Shown in pieces: positions 50,185-58,345 of a stretch of DNA of 64,000 nt. The DNA is from Kordia sp. SMS9 (lineage in GTDB: Bacteria > Bacteroidota > Bacteroidia > Flavobacteriales > Flavobacteriaceae), in NCBI RefSeq assembly GCF_003352465.1, contig NZ_CP031153.1, forward strand, positions 4,612,001 through 4,676,000. Reading direction: 5' to 3'. Each line of letters starts with the position of its first letter. The first letter of the stretch is position 1. Both the position numbers and the translations under genes were made by a program. The notes beneath the pieces were generated by a model that saw only the letters and a program-made list of their open reading frames with translations, was not told the origin of the DNA and ran no database searches.

Positions 50185-51642
50185 ATGAAATACATTTCTT
50201 TTCTAGTTATATTTTTTCTTTTTATCAATTGTTCAGAAAATCCAACTAAAAAAATTACTAAAATAGAATCTAAAAAAAAGAATGTTGTTCTTATTTTTGG
50301 CAAACGTTCTTTTAAAAAGGATACGCTATATTTCAACAATGAACAATCATATACCCTGAAAATTAATCCAATTCTCTCCTATTTTGATAGGTATCCTTAT
50401 GAACGAAAAGAAATTAAAAGCAATAATTTAAACACTAATGACACCATCGTTATTAGCACTGATGCTTCTATTTTACTAGAACATCGCTATCATTATTTTT
50501 ATGCTTCTAATTATTTATTAAAAGCAGGTGATACCATTCAGTTTGATTATAAAAATGATGCTCCCTACGCACGTCTTTTGAATAATAGAAAATTAGATAC
50601 AGAATTAAATTTTGAGGTCAATTATAATTTATCTAACGATATTTATGTAGATGACATTGAGTTCAGAGAGAAGCACGGTAGGTATAGAACAGACTCAGAA
50701 TATAATATATATTTAGAAAGCTTGATAAGAAATCGAAATAAACAATTAGCAGTTTTAGATTCCTTACATGCAAGTGGAAATTTCCAGAAAACATATTATA
50801 ATTTACAAAAAAACAAACTCAAATACAGAATCAACCTGATGTCTGATTTTTCAGATATTAATAAAGATAAAATTGAATTGCAAAACGATTCCTTGTTGAT
50901 TCTTCCACTCTACAAACGTTTTTTATCTTATTATACAACGGAAACACTGAACATTCCTATTGTTAAAAGAAGAAATATTCCAATGGCTGATAAATTGATT
51001 CTCTTCGATTCTATCCAAAAAAGCAACTTATTTTCAAAGAAAATACAGCATTATTTATTGTTTTCCACACTGAAAGATATTGCAAACTATTATCCGTTGA
51101 ATGATTTTAAAACATATCATAAAAAGTTTACACAAACAGTGAAAGATACCACACTTTTAGCTTTGATAAATGATACCTATGTAACCGATTTTATATCATT
51201 AAAAGGTAAAACAGATGACGTCTATTTAACCAATGCAGCTAAAGAACGAACCACACTTACGGAGATCATTAAGCAATACAAAGGAAAAGTTGTGTATGTT
51301 GACTTTTGGGCAAGTTGGTGCGCTCCATGTCGCGTTGCAATGAAACCTGCCAAAAAGTTGCGTAAAATGTATGCAGATAAAGATTTTGTGTATATTTTTA
51401 TTTCCATTGATAAAGATTTCAAAAAATGGCAGAAAGCTTCTAAAGAAGAAAATCTCAAATATCTGAAAAATAATTTTTTAGCAGTCAATTATCCATCGGC
51501 AACATTTTATAGAGAGTTAGAACTTAAGTCAATTCCAAGGTATATTGTGTATGATAAAAAAGGCAATATGGTTTCACAAAATGCGCCAAGTCCAAAAGAT
51601 GCTGAAATCAATGATTTCATTATAACTTTACTTTCTGAATAA
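50185..51642 (+). CDS. TlpA-like thioredoxin-fold lipoprotein
   Basis: The 485-residue lipoprotein has Cys16 in FLFINC. Residues ~30-330 are a long region of unknown type, beta-rich then helical (as in many Bacteroidota TlpA-family proteins with DUF4369-like N-termini). Residues ~355-485 are a thioredoxin domain with the redox pair Cys379-Cys382 in FWASWCAPCRVAM, and the cis-Pro region ELKSIPRYIVYDKKG. It should act as an envelope disulfide reductase or isomerase. It follows the Cys-rich GG-leader peptide gene by 70 bp and may be co-transcribed. Confidence 0.88.
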   Translation: MKYISFLVIFFLFINCSENPTKKITKIESKKKNVVLIFGKRSFKKDTLYFNNEQSYTLKINPILSYFDRYPYERKEIKSNNLNTNDTIVISTDASILLEHRYHYFYASNYLLKAGDTIQFDYKNDAPYARLLNNRKLDTELNFEVNYNLSNDIYVDDIEFREKHGRYRTDSEYNIYLESLIRNRNKQLAVLDSLHASGNFQKTYYNLQKNKLKYRINLMSDFSDINKDKIELQNDSLLILPLYKRFLSYYTTETLNIPIVKRRNIPMADKLILFDSIQKSNLFSKKIQHYLLFSTLKDIANYYPLNDFKTYHKKFTQTVKDTTLLALINDTYVTDFISLKGKTDDVYLTNAAKERTTLTEIIKQYKGKVVYVDFWASWCAPCRVAMKPAKKLRKMYADKDFVYIFISIDKDFKKWQKASKEENLKYLKNNFLAVNYPSATFYRELELKSIPRYIVYDKKGNMVSQNAPSPKDAEINDFIITLLSE

Positions 51643-51758
51643 TCAAAAAACAAGAGCCTTTTATACTAATCAAAACTATCATACAAATTTACTTTTTGTA
51701 ACATTTTTCTTCTTTAAAGTACAAATAAAGCATATGTTTCACTTAAAAGAAAGAGATT

Positions 51759-52034
51759 ATGTTAGGATCAGGATTTGGGTTATATGCTGTAGAAGCATTC
51801 AAAAGAGATAGGAAAAGAAGAAAGCAACACACGCCTTTTAGCAATAGTTTACTGATGCGCAGCGGAAAAAAAATTAAAAACGTTTTTCCAAAAGCTACTA
51901 AACTACAATTGTTAGCAATTCGTGAGAAAATGAAAAAGCAACAGCGCAAAGATCGCGATACGTTAATACTAGCTTTTGTATTAGCAATTGTAAGTGTTTC
52001 AGGATTAGTTATTGGTTTCACATATTTAATTTAA
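51759..52034 (+). CDS. Small membrane protein with basic N-terminus
   Basis: This 91-residue protein has a Gly-rich start (MLGSGFGLYAVEAFKRDRKR), a long basic helical stretch and one C-terminal membrane helix (~68-88, TLILAFVLAIVSVSGLVIGF). No family is recognised. It forms a pair with the similarly built gene 6 bp downstream, and the two share helix-plus-single-membrane-segment design and basic regions. It is probably an inner-membrane protein with its N-terminus in the cytoplasm. Confidence 0.7.
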   Translation: MLGSGFGLYAVEAFKRDRKRRKQHTPFSNSLLMRSGKKIKNVFPKATKLQLLAIREKMKKQQRKDRDTLILAFVLAIVSVSGLVIGFTYLI

Positions 52035-52040
52035 ACAATT

Positions 52041-52343
52041 ATGTCAGGATTTTTAGCACTCGCAAATAGCATCATGCGCAACAACAAACGCAAACGCATC
52101 AATAAAATGGAACGTGTAGAACGGTATATTGGCACGAAATCATCATCAGCCGAATATAAGGAAGCATCTGATTATATGCTGCATAAAATTAAAAAAGAAG
52201 TACAGGAACAACAACAAAAGTCACGTCGCAATACCATTTTAATTTTTGTGGTTTCTGGCGTGATTCTTCTCGCTTTGTTGTATTACTTTTTGTTTCTATA
52301 TAAAATCCCTGTGGAAAGTACTGGAATTTTCACCTTTGATTAA
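52041..52343 (+). CDS. Small membrane protein, partner of the preceding gene
   Basis: The 100-residue protein has a basic N-terminal region (NSIMRNNKRKRINKMERVER), a Glu/Lys/Gln-rich helix (MLHKIKKEVQEQQQKSRRN) and one membrane helix (~70-90, TILIFVVSGVILLALLYYFL). It starts 6 bp after the preceding gene and resembles it in layout, so the two probably form a complex or are ancient duplicates. The function is unknown. A bidirectional terminator follows. Confidence 0.7.
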   Translation: MSGFLALANSIMRNNKRKRINKMERVERYIGTKSSSAEYKEASDYMLHKIKKEVQEQQQKSRRNTILIFVVSGVILLALLYYFLFLYKIPVESTGIFTFD

Positions 52344-52361
52344 TTTCTAAAATAAATATAC

Positions 52362-52391
52362 AAACCGTTATTTTTTGGTAACGGTTTTTTT
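52362..52391. terminator. Terminator between convergent genes
   Basis: AAACCGTTA pairs with TAACGGTTT around a T-rich loop and is followed by a T-run on the plus strand. Confidence 0.82.
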
Positions 52392-52402
52392 GTGCGCAAC
52401 AT

Positions 52403-52771
52403 TTAAAAAAAATCTTGGTTTGAAGCAATTTCATCTTCCGATTTGCCAATATCGTCAATTTTAGGCTTGTTTTGTTCTTCTTGAAGATACTCTTTATGCC
52501 ATTTCTTTTTGAGTAATTGATAGGTTCCCCAACAACTAAGCACTGCTATTGGTAAAAAAATCAACATCAATAGAAAATCATTCATGGTTTCCAATATGTT
52601 AGCACCACTGATGATATCAAAAATTCCTAAAAATATTCCACCCAAAAATGCACCTCCGTAATACGATACAATTCCCACAATAAAATACACCCAAGGGAGT
52701 TTTTGTTTGTACTTTTTAGCCAATTCATAAAATTGCCTACCGATAATAATGATGATTACAATTTCTAACAT
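52403..52771 (-). CDS. Small polytopic membrane protein
   Basis: This 122-residue protein has three likely membrane helices (~2-14, 26-52, 67-88), a Lys-rich loop and an acidic cytoplasmic tail (QNKPKIDDIGKSEDEIASNQ). No family is recognised. It starts 11 bp after the GlmU-family gene, so it is probably co-transcribed with it, but nothing links the functions. Confidence 0.65.
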   Translation of the reverse strand: MLEIVIIIIIGRQFYELAKKYKQKLPWVYFIVGIVSYYGGAFLGGIFLGIFDIISGANILETMNDFLLMLIFLPIAVLSCWGTYQLLKKKWHKEYLQEEQNKPKIDDIGKSEDEIASNQDFF

Positions 52772-52782
52772 CTGAATCTTTT

Positions 52783-53958
52783 TTAATCTTTACGCCACTT
52801 TTTAGAATCTTCAAATACTTGCGTTAGAATCGCCTCATCTTGCGCTGTAAATTCTATATTTCTTCTTGACATCACTACTTTTGCCACTTCAAACGCTTTT
52901 TTGGTAAGATAGGTTGTAAATCCGCTTGCGCCGCCCCAACTGTAACTTGGCACAAAGTTTCTTGGAAATCCTGAACCAAAAATATTTGCGTTTACGCCCA
53001 CAACCGTTCCTGTATTAAACATCGTATTGATGCCACATTTGCTGTGATCGCCCATCATGAGTCCGCAAAATTGCAAGCCTGTTTTAGCAAAGTTTTCGGT
53101 TTCATAACTCCACAAACGCACAGGTGCATAATTATTTTTTAGGTTGGAATTGTTACTATCCGCACCAATATTGCACCATTCGCCTAAGACTGAGTTTCCT
53201 AAGAATCCGTCATGTCCTTTGTTGGAATAGCCCATTAATACAGAATTGTTGACTTCGCCCCCAACTTTACAAAATGGTCCTAGTGTCGTTGCTCCATAAA
53301 TTTTAGCGGATAGTTTTAGCACAGAGTTTTCACACATCGCTAATGCACCACGCACCACGCAACCTTCCATGATTTCTGCATTTTTTCCAACGTAAATTGG
53401 TCCTGAGCTTGCATTTAACGTGCAAAAATTTAGTGTTGCGCCTTCTTCAATAAATATATTTTCTGGCGCAATGACATTCACGGTAGCCGGAATTGGCTGA
53501 GACGTTCTGTCTTTCGTAATCAACTCAAAATCAGCTTGAATGGCTTCTGCATTCTTCGAGAAAATATCCCACGTATGTTCTATGCGTAAACAATCTTCTT
53601 CATACGAAATCACGTCGTAGGTATCGAAATCAACCTCATCTTGCTGATCTGTCGTATGAAACGCTATGATTTCATCACCCGAAAAAATAGCTTGCTTTTC
53701 CGTTAAATCTTGAATCATCGCGACTAATTCCGCATTCGGTAAAAAAGAAGCATTGATCATTACATTTTCCTCCAACTCTACCATTGGGTATTTCTCAGAC
53801 AAATACTCTTCTGTGATTGTTGTCGTAGTTCCGCCCAAATGTGCTTCCCACTTTTCACGAATCGTTAAAATTCCTACGCGAATATCGGCAACCGGTCGTG
53901 TATACGTAAAAGGTAACAAGGCGTTGCGTACGGTTCCATCAAAAAGAATGTAGTTCAT
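52783..53958 (-). CDS. GlmU-family sugar nucleotidyltransferase-like protein
   Basis: The 391-residue protein matches the Bacteroidota 'GlmU family' proteins: a degenerate N-terminal nucleotidyltransferase part (MNYILFDGTVRNALLPFTYT, RPVADIRVGILTIREKWE) and a C-terminal left-handed beta-helix. Hexapeptide repeats are visible (GPIYVGKNAEIMEGCVVRG, LGPFCKVGGEVNNSVLMGYS, GEWCNIGADSNNSNLKN). It is thought to transfer nucleotidyl or acyl groups in sugar activation, but a true bifunctional GlmU role is not shown. It is separated from the upstream rpmE2 gene by ~120 bp. Confidence 0.88.
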   Translation of the reverse strand: MNYILFDGTVRNALLPFTYTRPVADIRVGILTIREKWEAHLGGTTTTITEEYLSEKYPMVELEENVMINASFLPNAELVAMIQDLTEKQAIFSGDEIIAFHTTDQQDEVDFDTYDVISYEEDCLRIEHTWDIFSKNAEAIQADFELITKDRTSQPIPATVNVIAPENIFIEEGATLNFCTLNASSGPIYVGKNAEIMEGCVVRGALAMCENSVLKLSAKIYGATTLGPFCKVGGEVNNSVLMGYSNKGHDGFLGNSVLGEWCNIGADSNNSNLKNNYAPVRLWSYETENFAKTGLQFCGLMMGDHSKCGINTMFNTGTVVGVNANIFGSGFPRNFVPSYSWGGASGFTTYLTKKAFEVAKVVMSRRNIEFTAQDEAILTQVFEDSKKWRKD

Positions 53959-54021
53959 GAGTCTTGAATTTTTGTAAATGTAAAAAAAGTGTTGCGTTTG
54001 TAAATGCGATTGTGAGTATTT

Positions 54022-54060
54022 TTCAAAAAAAAATGCCTTCCAGTTTCCTGAAAGACATTA
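54022..54060 (-). terminator. Terminator after rpmE2
   Basis: AATGCCTTCCAG and CTGAAAGACATT form an imperfect stem. On the minus strand it is followed by a long T-run. Confidence 0.75.
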
Positions 54061-54081
54061 TACTCTGTAAGGTCAAAATTC

Positions 54082-54333
54082 TTATTTCTTGAATTTTGCG
54101 TATTTGTTTTTGAACTTGTCAATACGACCTGCTGTATCTACTAACTTAGACTTACCAGTGTAGTATGGATGTGACGTTCTTGAAATTTCTAATTTGTATA
54201 ATGGATACTCAGCACCATCAACTTCGATAGTCTCTTTTGTATCTACTGTAGACTTGGTAAGAAATACATCATTGTTAGACATATCTTTAAAAGCTACTAC
54301 TCTATAATTTTCTGGATGTATACCTTGTTTCAT
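54082..54333 (-). CDS. rpmE2: 50S ribosomal protein L31 type B
   Basis: The 83-residue protein starts MKQGIHPENYRVVAFKDMSN and contains SRTSHPYYTGKSKLVDTAGR, the type B L31 signature. The zinc-binding Cys residues of type A L31 are absent, as expected for the type B (zinc-independent) form. It is a component of the large ribosomal subunit. It has its own terminator. Confidence 0.96.
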   Translation of the reverse strand: MKQGIHPENYRVVAFKDMSNNDVFLTKSTVDTKETIEVDGAEYPLYKLEISRTSHPYYTGKSKLVDTAGRIDKFKNKYAKFKK

Positions 54334-54445
54334 CTTTGTATTCTTTTATAACTTTCTCAATTTTCGAGGTGCAAATTTAATTATTATTTCTGAATGTGCA
54401 ACATTAAAATAAAAATATTTTTGATAATTTGTACGCTTGAATTTC

Positions 54446-54453
54446 TATATTTG
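54446..54453 (+). promoter_or_regulatory. -7 box TATATTTG upstream of the DUF4199 gene
   Basis: TATATTTG is followed by TG and lies 23 bp before the ATG at 54477. It supports that ATG over a GTG at 54453, which would overlap the box. Confidence 0.6.
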
Positions 54454-54476
54454 TGTCCTACATTAAATGTACTTTC

Positions 54477-54989
54477 ATGTTTTCAAAAACTGTTCATTTC
54501 GGAATTACCGCTGGATTGTTAAATATTTTATTCTTTTTGCTGCAATATCGACAAAATATTCATGTAGAAGCAAATAATATTTATGTACTTGTCATGTTTT
54601 TTGTGACCTTAGTGTTAATGATCCTTGCCATTGTAAATGAAAGTAAAAAAACAGAAGTATTTAGCATTCGTACAGGATTAAAAACAGGTATTGGTGTCAT
54701 TTTGCTTGGAGGCATCATGTTTTGGGTATATCAAATGATTCATGCACACTACATAGAAACAGACTTAATTGACAAGTTAGCCGATGCCATGGTTGAAGAT
54801 TTAAAACTTTCAGAACAATTTTCTCCAGAAGAGGTAACCACAAAAATAGCAGAATATAAATCGAGATTCAATTTCAATTTGTTTGCAAGTGCTGTGGTAA
54901 AAAGTCTATTTACAGGATTTTTCGTTTCTTTGATTGCTTCCTTGGTGATAAAATCAGGAATTTTAAAAACCTCTAAAAACGCTGCATGA
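54477..54989 (+). CDS. DUF4199 membrane protein
   Basis: From the ATG at 54477 the protein has 170 residues and four likely membrane helices (~5-22, 31-52, 67-87, 143-165). A helical segment with AEYKSRFNFNLF lies before the last. Layout and the start MFSKTVHFGITAGLLNILFF fit the Bacteroidota DUF4199 family, whose role is unknown. It overlaps the glycosyltransferase start by 4 bp, so the two are translationally coupled. This pairing is common in Flavobacteria. Confidence 0.85.
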   Translation: MFSKTVHFGITAGLLNILFFLLQYRQNIHVEANNIYVLVMFFVTLVLMILAIVNESKKTEVFSIRTGLKTGIGVILLGGIMFWVYQMIHAHYIETDLIDKLADAMVEDLKLSEQFSPEEVTTKIAEYKSRFNFNLFASAVVKSLFTGFFVSLIASLVIKSGILKTSKNAA

Positions 54990-55942
54990 ATATATCTGTA
55001 GTCATACCACTGCTTAACGAAGAAGAATCATTGCGAGAACTGCACGCTTGGATTTCCCGCGTGATGGAAGCACACAAGTTTACGTATGAGGTTCTTTTTA
55101 TTGATGATGGAAGTACAGATGAATCTTGGAAGATTATTCAAGAATTATCACAAAAACATACCGAAGCAAAAGGCATCCGTTTTTTACAAAATTATGGAAA
55201 ATCACAAGCGTTGCACGCAGGTTTTAAGGAAGCTGCGGGTGAAGTTGTCATTACAATGGATGCGGATTTACAAGACAGTCCCGATGAAATTCCTGAATTA
55301 TACACGTTAATTACGGAGAAAAAATTCGATTTGGTTTCTGGCTGGAAAAAGAAACGCTACGATTCCGTCATCGCAAAAAATATTCCCTCCAAACTATTCA
55401 ATTGGGCAGCAAGACGCACATCTGGATTGAAACTGCATGATTTTAACTGTGGTTTAAAAGCCTATAAAAATTTAGTCGTAAAGAATGTAGATGTCTACGG
55501 GGAAATGCACAGATACATTCCCGTATTGGCTAAAAATGCCGGTTTTCAACACATTGGCGAAAAAGTGGTACAACACCAAGCGCGTAAATACGGAAAAACA
55601 AAATTTGGCTACGATCGCTTTATCAATGGCTTTTTAGATTTAATCACGATTTGGTTTTTGTCTAAATTTGGAAAACGTCCCATGCACTTATTTGGCGCGT
55701 TAGGCGTGTTGATGTTTTTTATAGGATTTGCCTCGGCTGGTTACATCGGAATTATGAAATTGTACAAACTTGCCTACGGTTTAAAAGCAATTTTAGTTAC
55801 CGACAATCCCTGGTTTTACATTTCGTTAGCTACCATGATAATTGGAACCCAATTCTTCCTAGCTGGTTTTTTAGGCGAAATTGTCTTGCGAAGCAAACGC
55901 GATAAAGAACGGTATAAAATTAGCGAGACAGAGAATATTTAG
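54986..55942 (+). CDS. Family 2 glycosyltransferase (polyprenyl-phosphate sugar transferase type)
   Basis: The 318-residue protein has a GT-A domain with VVIPLLNEEESLREL, FIDDGSTDESW and MDADLQDSPDEI (nucleotide-sugar and metal sites), and HDFNCGLKAYKN. Two C-terminal membrane helices follow (~231-256 and ~272-298). This layout matches dolichyl/undecaprenyl-phosphate mannose or glucose transferases that load a lipid carrier at the inner membrane. It overlaps the DUF4199 gene by 4 bp. Its last 17 codons have a diverged second copy at 56479-56529. Confidence 0.92.
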   Translation: MNISVVIPLLNEEESLRELHAWISRVMEAHKFTYEVLFIDDGSTDESWKIIQELSQKHTEAKGIRFLQNYGKSQALHAGFKEAAGEVVITMDADLQDSPDEIPELYTLITEKKFDLVSGWKKKRYDSVIAKNIPSKLFNWAARRTSGLKLHDFNCGLKAYKNLVVKNVDVYGEMHRYIPVLAKNAGFQHIGEKVVQHQARKYGKTKFGYDRFINGFLDLITIWFLSKFGKRPMHLFGALGVLMFFIGFASAGYIGIMKLYKLAYGLKAILVTDNPWFYISLATMIIGTQFFLAGFLGEIVLRSKRDKERYKISETENI

Positions 55943-56030
55943 AGAACAACGCTCTAAGCTTTTAAATTCCTGTGAAACATACTATAGTTATTCAAAAGGA
56001 ATCCAAAATATACTAGTAAATAAATTGATT

Positions 56031-56342
56031 ATGAAAAAAATAATAGTACTAATTGCTATATTTTGCATGAGTAATTTTGCATTTAGTCAAGCATCGAGCA
56101 GTTTTTCTGCACAAGATTTGAAGCAATACTTGAATAAACAAGTAAACATTAAACTTAAAAATAACGAAAAGTTTCTAGATACCTCTTGTAGTGATGGACG
56201 TAAAAGAGTAGATTATGTTTCAAAAGTCAGCAAAAACTATATTGAAATAACATGTCCAGATAGAGGTGAATATCTTATAAAATTTACAACTCGAATTTTA
56301 ATAAGTGAAATTTCAGCAATTATGTTATACGAAAAAAACTAA
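56031..56342 (+). CDS. Small secreted protein, unknown
   Basis: The 103-residue protein, taken from the Met at 56031, has a clear signal peptide (MKKIIVLIAIFCMSNFAFSQ). A frame open upstream into the glycosyltransferase gene is not part of it. The mature ~83 residues are probably beta-rich, with two Cys (DTSCSDGRKRVDYV and IEITCPDRGEYLI) that could form a disulfide. No family is recognised. It sits between the GT2 stop and the ghost copy of the GT2 end, so it may have arrived with the rearrangement. Confidence 0.6.
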   Translation: MKKIIVLIAIFCMSNFAFSQASSSFSAQDLKQYLNKQVNIKLKNNEKFLDTSCSDGRKRVDYVSKVSKNYIEITCPDRGEYLIKFTTRILISEISAIMLYEKN

Positions 56343-56455
56343 AAAAACTTTCTATAACCAACTATATAAGACAGCCGCTAGTCATCACTAAAACTTAGAT
56401 TGAGTCCGTTATTTTGGTATATTTCCTTTATTGAATCTAGGCATAATACCAATTT

Positions 56456-56475
56456 TACTATAAGATGCGACTTAA
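56456..56475. repeat. MITE-like element, truncated end (copy D)
   Basis: ATACCAATTTTACTATAAGATGC matches the left end of copy B (one mismatch) and then breaks off at the junction with the ghost GT2 sequence. No matching right end is seen. Confidence 0.7.
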
Positions 56476-56478
56476 TGA

Positions 56479-56529
56479 AGCAAACGTGATAAAAAACGGT
56501 ATAAAATCAGCGAAACGGAGAATTTGTAA
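56479..56529 (+). pseudogene. Ghost copy of the GT2 gene 3' end (17 codons)
   Basis: In the glycosyltransferase frame this stretch reads SKRDKKRYKISETENL then stop, against SKRDKERYKISETENI at 55892-55942. Most base changes are synonymous (cgc/cgt, att/atc, gag/gaa, aca/acg), so the copy evolved under coding selection before being cut off. It is a remnant of a related gene or of a duplication, truncated on its left by the MITE-like end at 56456. It is not expressed as a protein. Confidence 0.8.
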
Positions 56530-56593
56530 GTGCTCTTCGTGTAAACTTCTGTAAAATATCGCGACACGCAAAAAGAAACCCGAATGAATTTGT

Positions 56594-56601
56594 TATTTTT
56601 G
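56594..56601 (+). promoter_or_regulatory. -7 box TATTTTTG upstream of the phosphohexomutase gene
   Basis: TATTTTTG fits TAnnTTTG and ends 20 bp before the ATG at 56621. Confidence 0.55.
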
Positions 56602-56620
56602 TGGCTTAAAACACCTGTAA

Positions 56621-58345
56621 ATGACAAAGATCGACGCTAAAATCATGGAAAAAGCTACGGCTTGGCTTACTCCAGTCTTCGATGCTGAAACACAAGCAAA
56701 AGTTCAACAACTTATAGATACCAATCCCAAAGAACTCACCGAAAGTTTTTACACCAGTTTGGCTTTTGGAACAGGCGGAATGCGCGGTGTTATGGGACCT
56801 GGAACCAATAGAATTAACAAATATACTTTAGGGAAAAATACGCAAGGATTGAGTAATTACCTTAAAGAAACATATCCAAATCAGCCATTGAAAGTTGCCA
56901 TTGCGTATGATTGTAGACACAACAGCAAATCTTTAGCGCAAGTGGTTGCCAATGTATTTTCGGCGAACGGAATTCAAGTCTATTTATTTTCAGACTTACG
57001 ACCAACACCAGAATTATCATTTGCAGTAAAATATTTGGATTGTCAATGCGGAATTGTCTTAACAGCTTCCCACAATCCACCAGAATACAACGGTTACAAA
57101 GTATATTGGGCTGATGGCGGACAAATTGTTCCTCCGCAAGACCATGAAATTATCAATGAAATTAATAGTTTAGATTTTTCGCAAATTCAGTTTGATGCGA
57201 ATGATGATTTGATCCATTTGGTCGATACAGACGTAGATGAAGCATTTATCAACGCAAGTGTGGCGAATGCCGATTTTAAAGCGGAAAACAAAGATGATGT
57301 CACGATCGTTTTTACATCACTTCACGGAACTTCTATCACCATGATTCCAGAAGTATTGAAACGTGCAGGGTATAAAAATGTACACATTGTTGAAGAACAA
57401 GCCAAACCTGATGGAGATTTTCCAACGGTACAATCACCAAATCCGGAAGAACCAGAAGCGCTAGAAATGGCGTTGGCATTGGCAGAAAAAGTACACGCAG
57501 ATATCGTGATTGGAACCGATCCAGACAGTGATCGTTTAGGAATTGCAGTGCGCGATTTGGAAGGCAACATGATCTTACTCAACGGAAACCAAACCATGGT
57601 GGTCATGACAGATTTCTTATTACAACAGTGGAAAAACAGCGATCGCATCAACGGAAAACAATTCATTGGTTCTACCATTGTTTCTACGCCAATGATGACG
57701 GAACTTGGAAACGCGTACAACGTAGAATGCAAAATTGGTTTGACAGGTTTTAAATGGATTGCCAAAATGATCAAAGATTTTCCTGAATTGGAATTTATTG
57801 GCGGTGGCGAAGAAAGCTTCGGATTCATGACAGGTGACTTTGTACGTGACAAAGATGCAGTGACAGCTTCCTTGTTGGCATGCGAAATTATCACACAAGC
57901 AAAAGCCGATGGAAGTTCTTTATATGCTTCCCTAATTGATTTGTATGTAGCACATGGTTTTTATAAGGAAAAGTTGATTTCGCTCGTTAAGAAAGGAATT
58001 GATGGCGCCGCTGAAATCAAGCAAACCATGGTCGATTTACGCGAAAATCCACTAACCACACTTGACGGTTCAAAAGTGGTTAAAATTGAAGATTATCAAA
58101 CGTCTATTACGACCAATATGGAAGATGGTTCAACGCGTAAAATTTCCATTCCAAAGTCAAATGTTTTGATTTACTACACTGCTGATGGCACTAAAATTGC
58201 AGCACGTCCAAGTGGAACAGAACCCAAAATTAAATTCTACTTTAGCGTCAATCTGCCTTTAGCTACTAAAGAAGATTTTGCTTCGGTAGAAGAGCAACTC
58301 GATGCAAAAATTGCACGCATCGTTCAAGAAATGAAATTAGACTAA
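56621..58345 (+). CDS. Phosphoglucomutase/phosphomannomutase (alpha-D-phosphohexomutase)
   Basis: This 574-residue cytoplasmic enzyme interconverts hexose 1- and 6-phosphates. The active-site Ser150 lies in LTASHNPPEYNGYKVYW. The Mg-binding loop is GTDPDSDRLGIAV, the sugar-binding loop GGGEESFGF, and the phosphate-binding loop RPSGTEPKIKFY is near the C-terminus. All four domains are present at normal length (PgcA-like, ~570 residues). Its stop abuts the start of the ABC exporter gene (58346), so the two are one operon. Confidence 0.95.
   Translation: MTKIDAKIMEKATAWLTPVFDAETQAKVQQLIDTNPKELTESFYTSLAFGTGGMRGVMGPGTNRINKYTLGKNTQGLSNYLKETYPNQPLKVAIAYDCRHNSKSLAQVVANVFSANGIQVYLFSDLRPTPELSFAVKYLDCQCGIVLTASHNPPEYNGYKVYWADGGQIVPPQDHEIINEINSLDFSQIQFDANDDLIHLVDTDVDEAFINASVANADFKAENKDDVTIVFTSLHGTSITMIPEVLKRAGYKNVHIVEEQAKPDGDFPTVQSPNPEEPEALEMALALAEKVHADIVIGTDPDSDRLGIAVRDLEGNMILLNGNQTMVVMTDFLLQQWKNSDRINGKQFIGSTIVSTPMMTELGNAYNVECKIGLTGFKWIAKMIKDFPELEFIGGGEESFGFMTGDFVRDKDAVTASLLACEIITQAKADGSSLYASLIDLYVAHGFYKEKLISLVKKGIDGAAEIKQTMVDLRENPLTTLDGSKVVKIEDYQTSITTNMEDGSTRKISIPKSNVLIYYTADGTKIAARPSGTEPKIKFYFSVNLPLATKEDFASVEEQLDAKIARIVQEMKLD

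Noticed and set aside
55881..56030. In-frame upstream extension of the small secreted protein gene
   Set aside because: It would overlap the GT2 end and remove the N-terminal signal peptide seen when starting at 56031.
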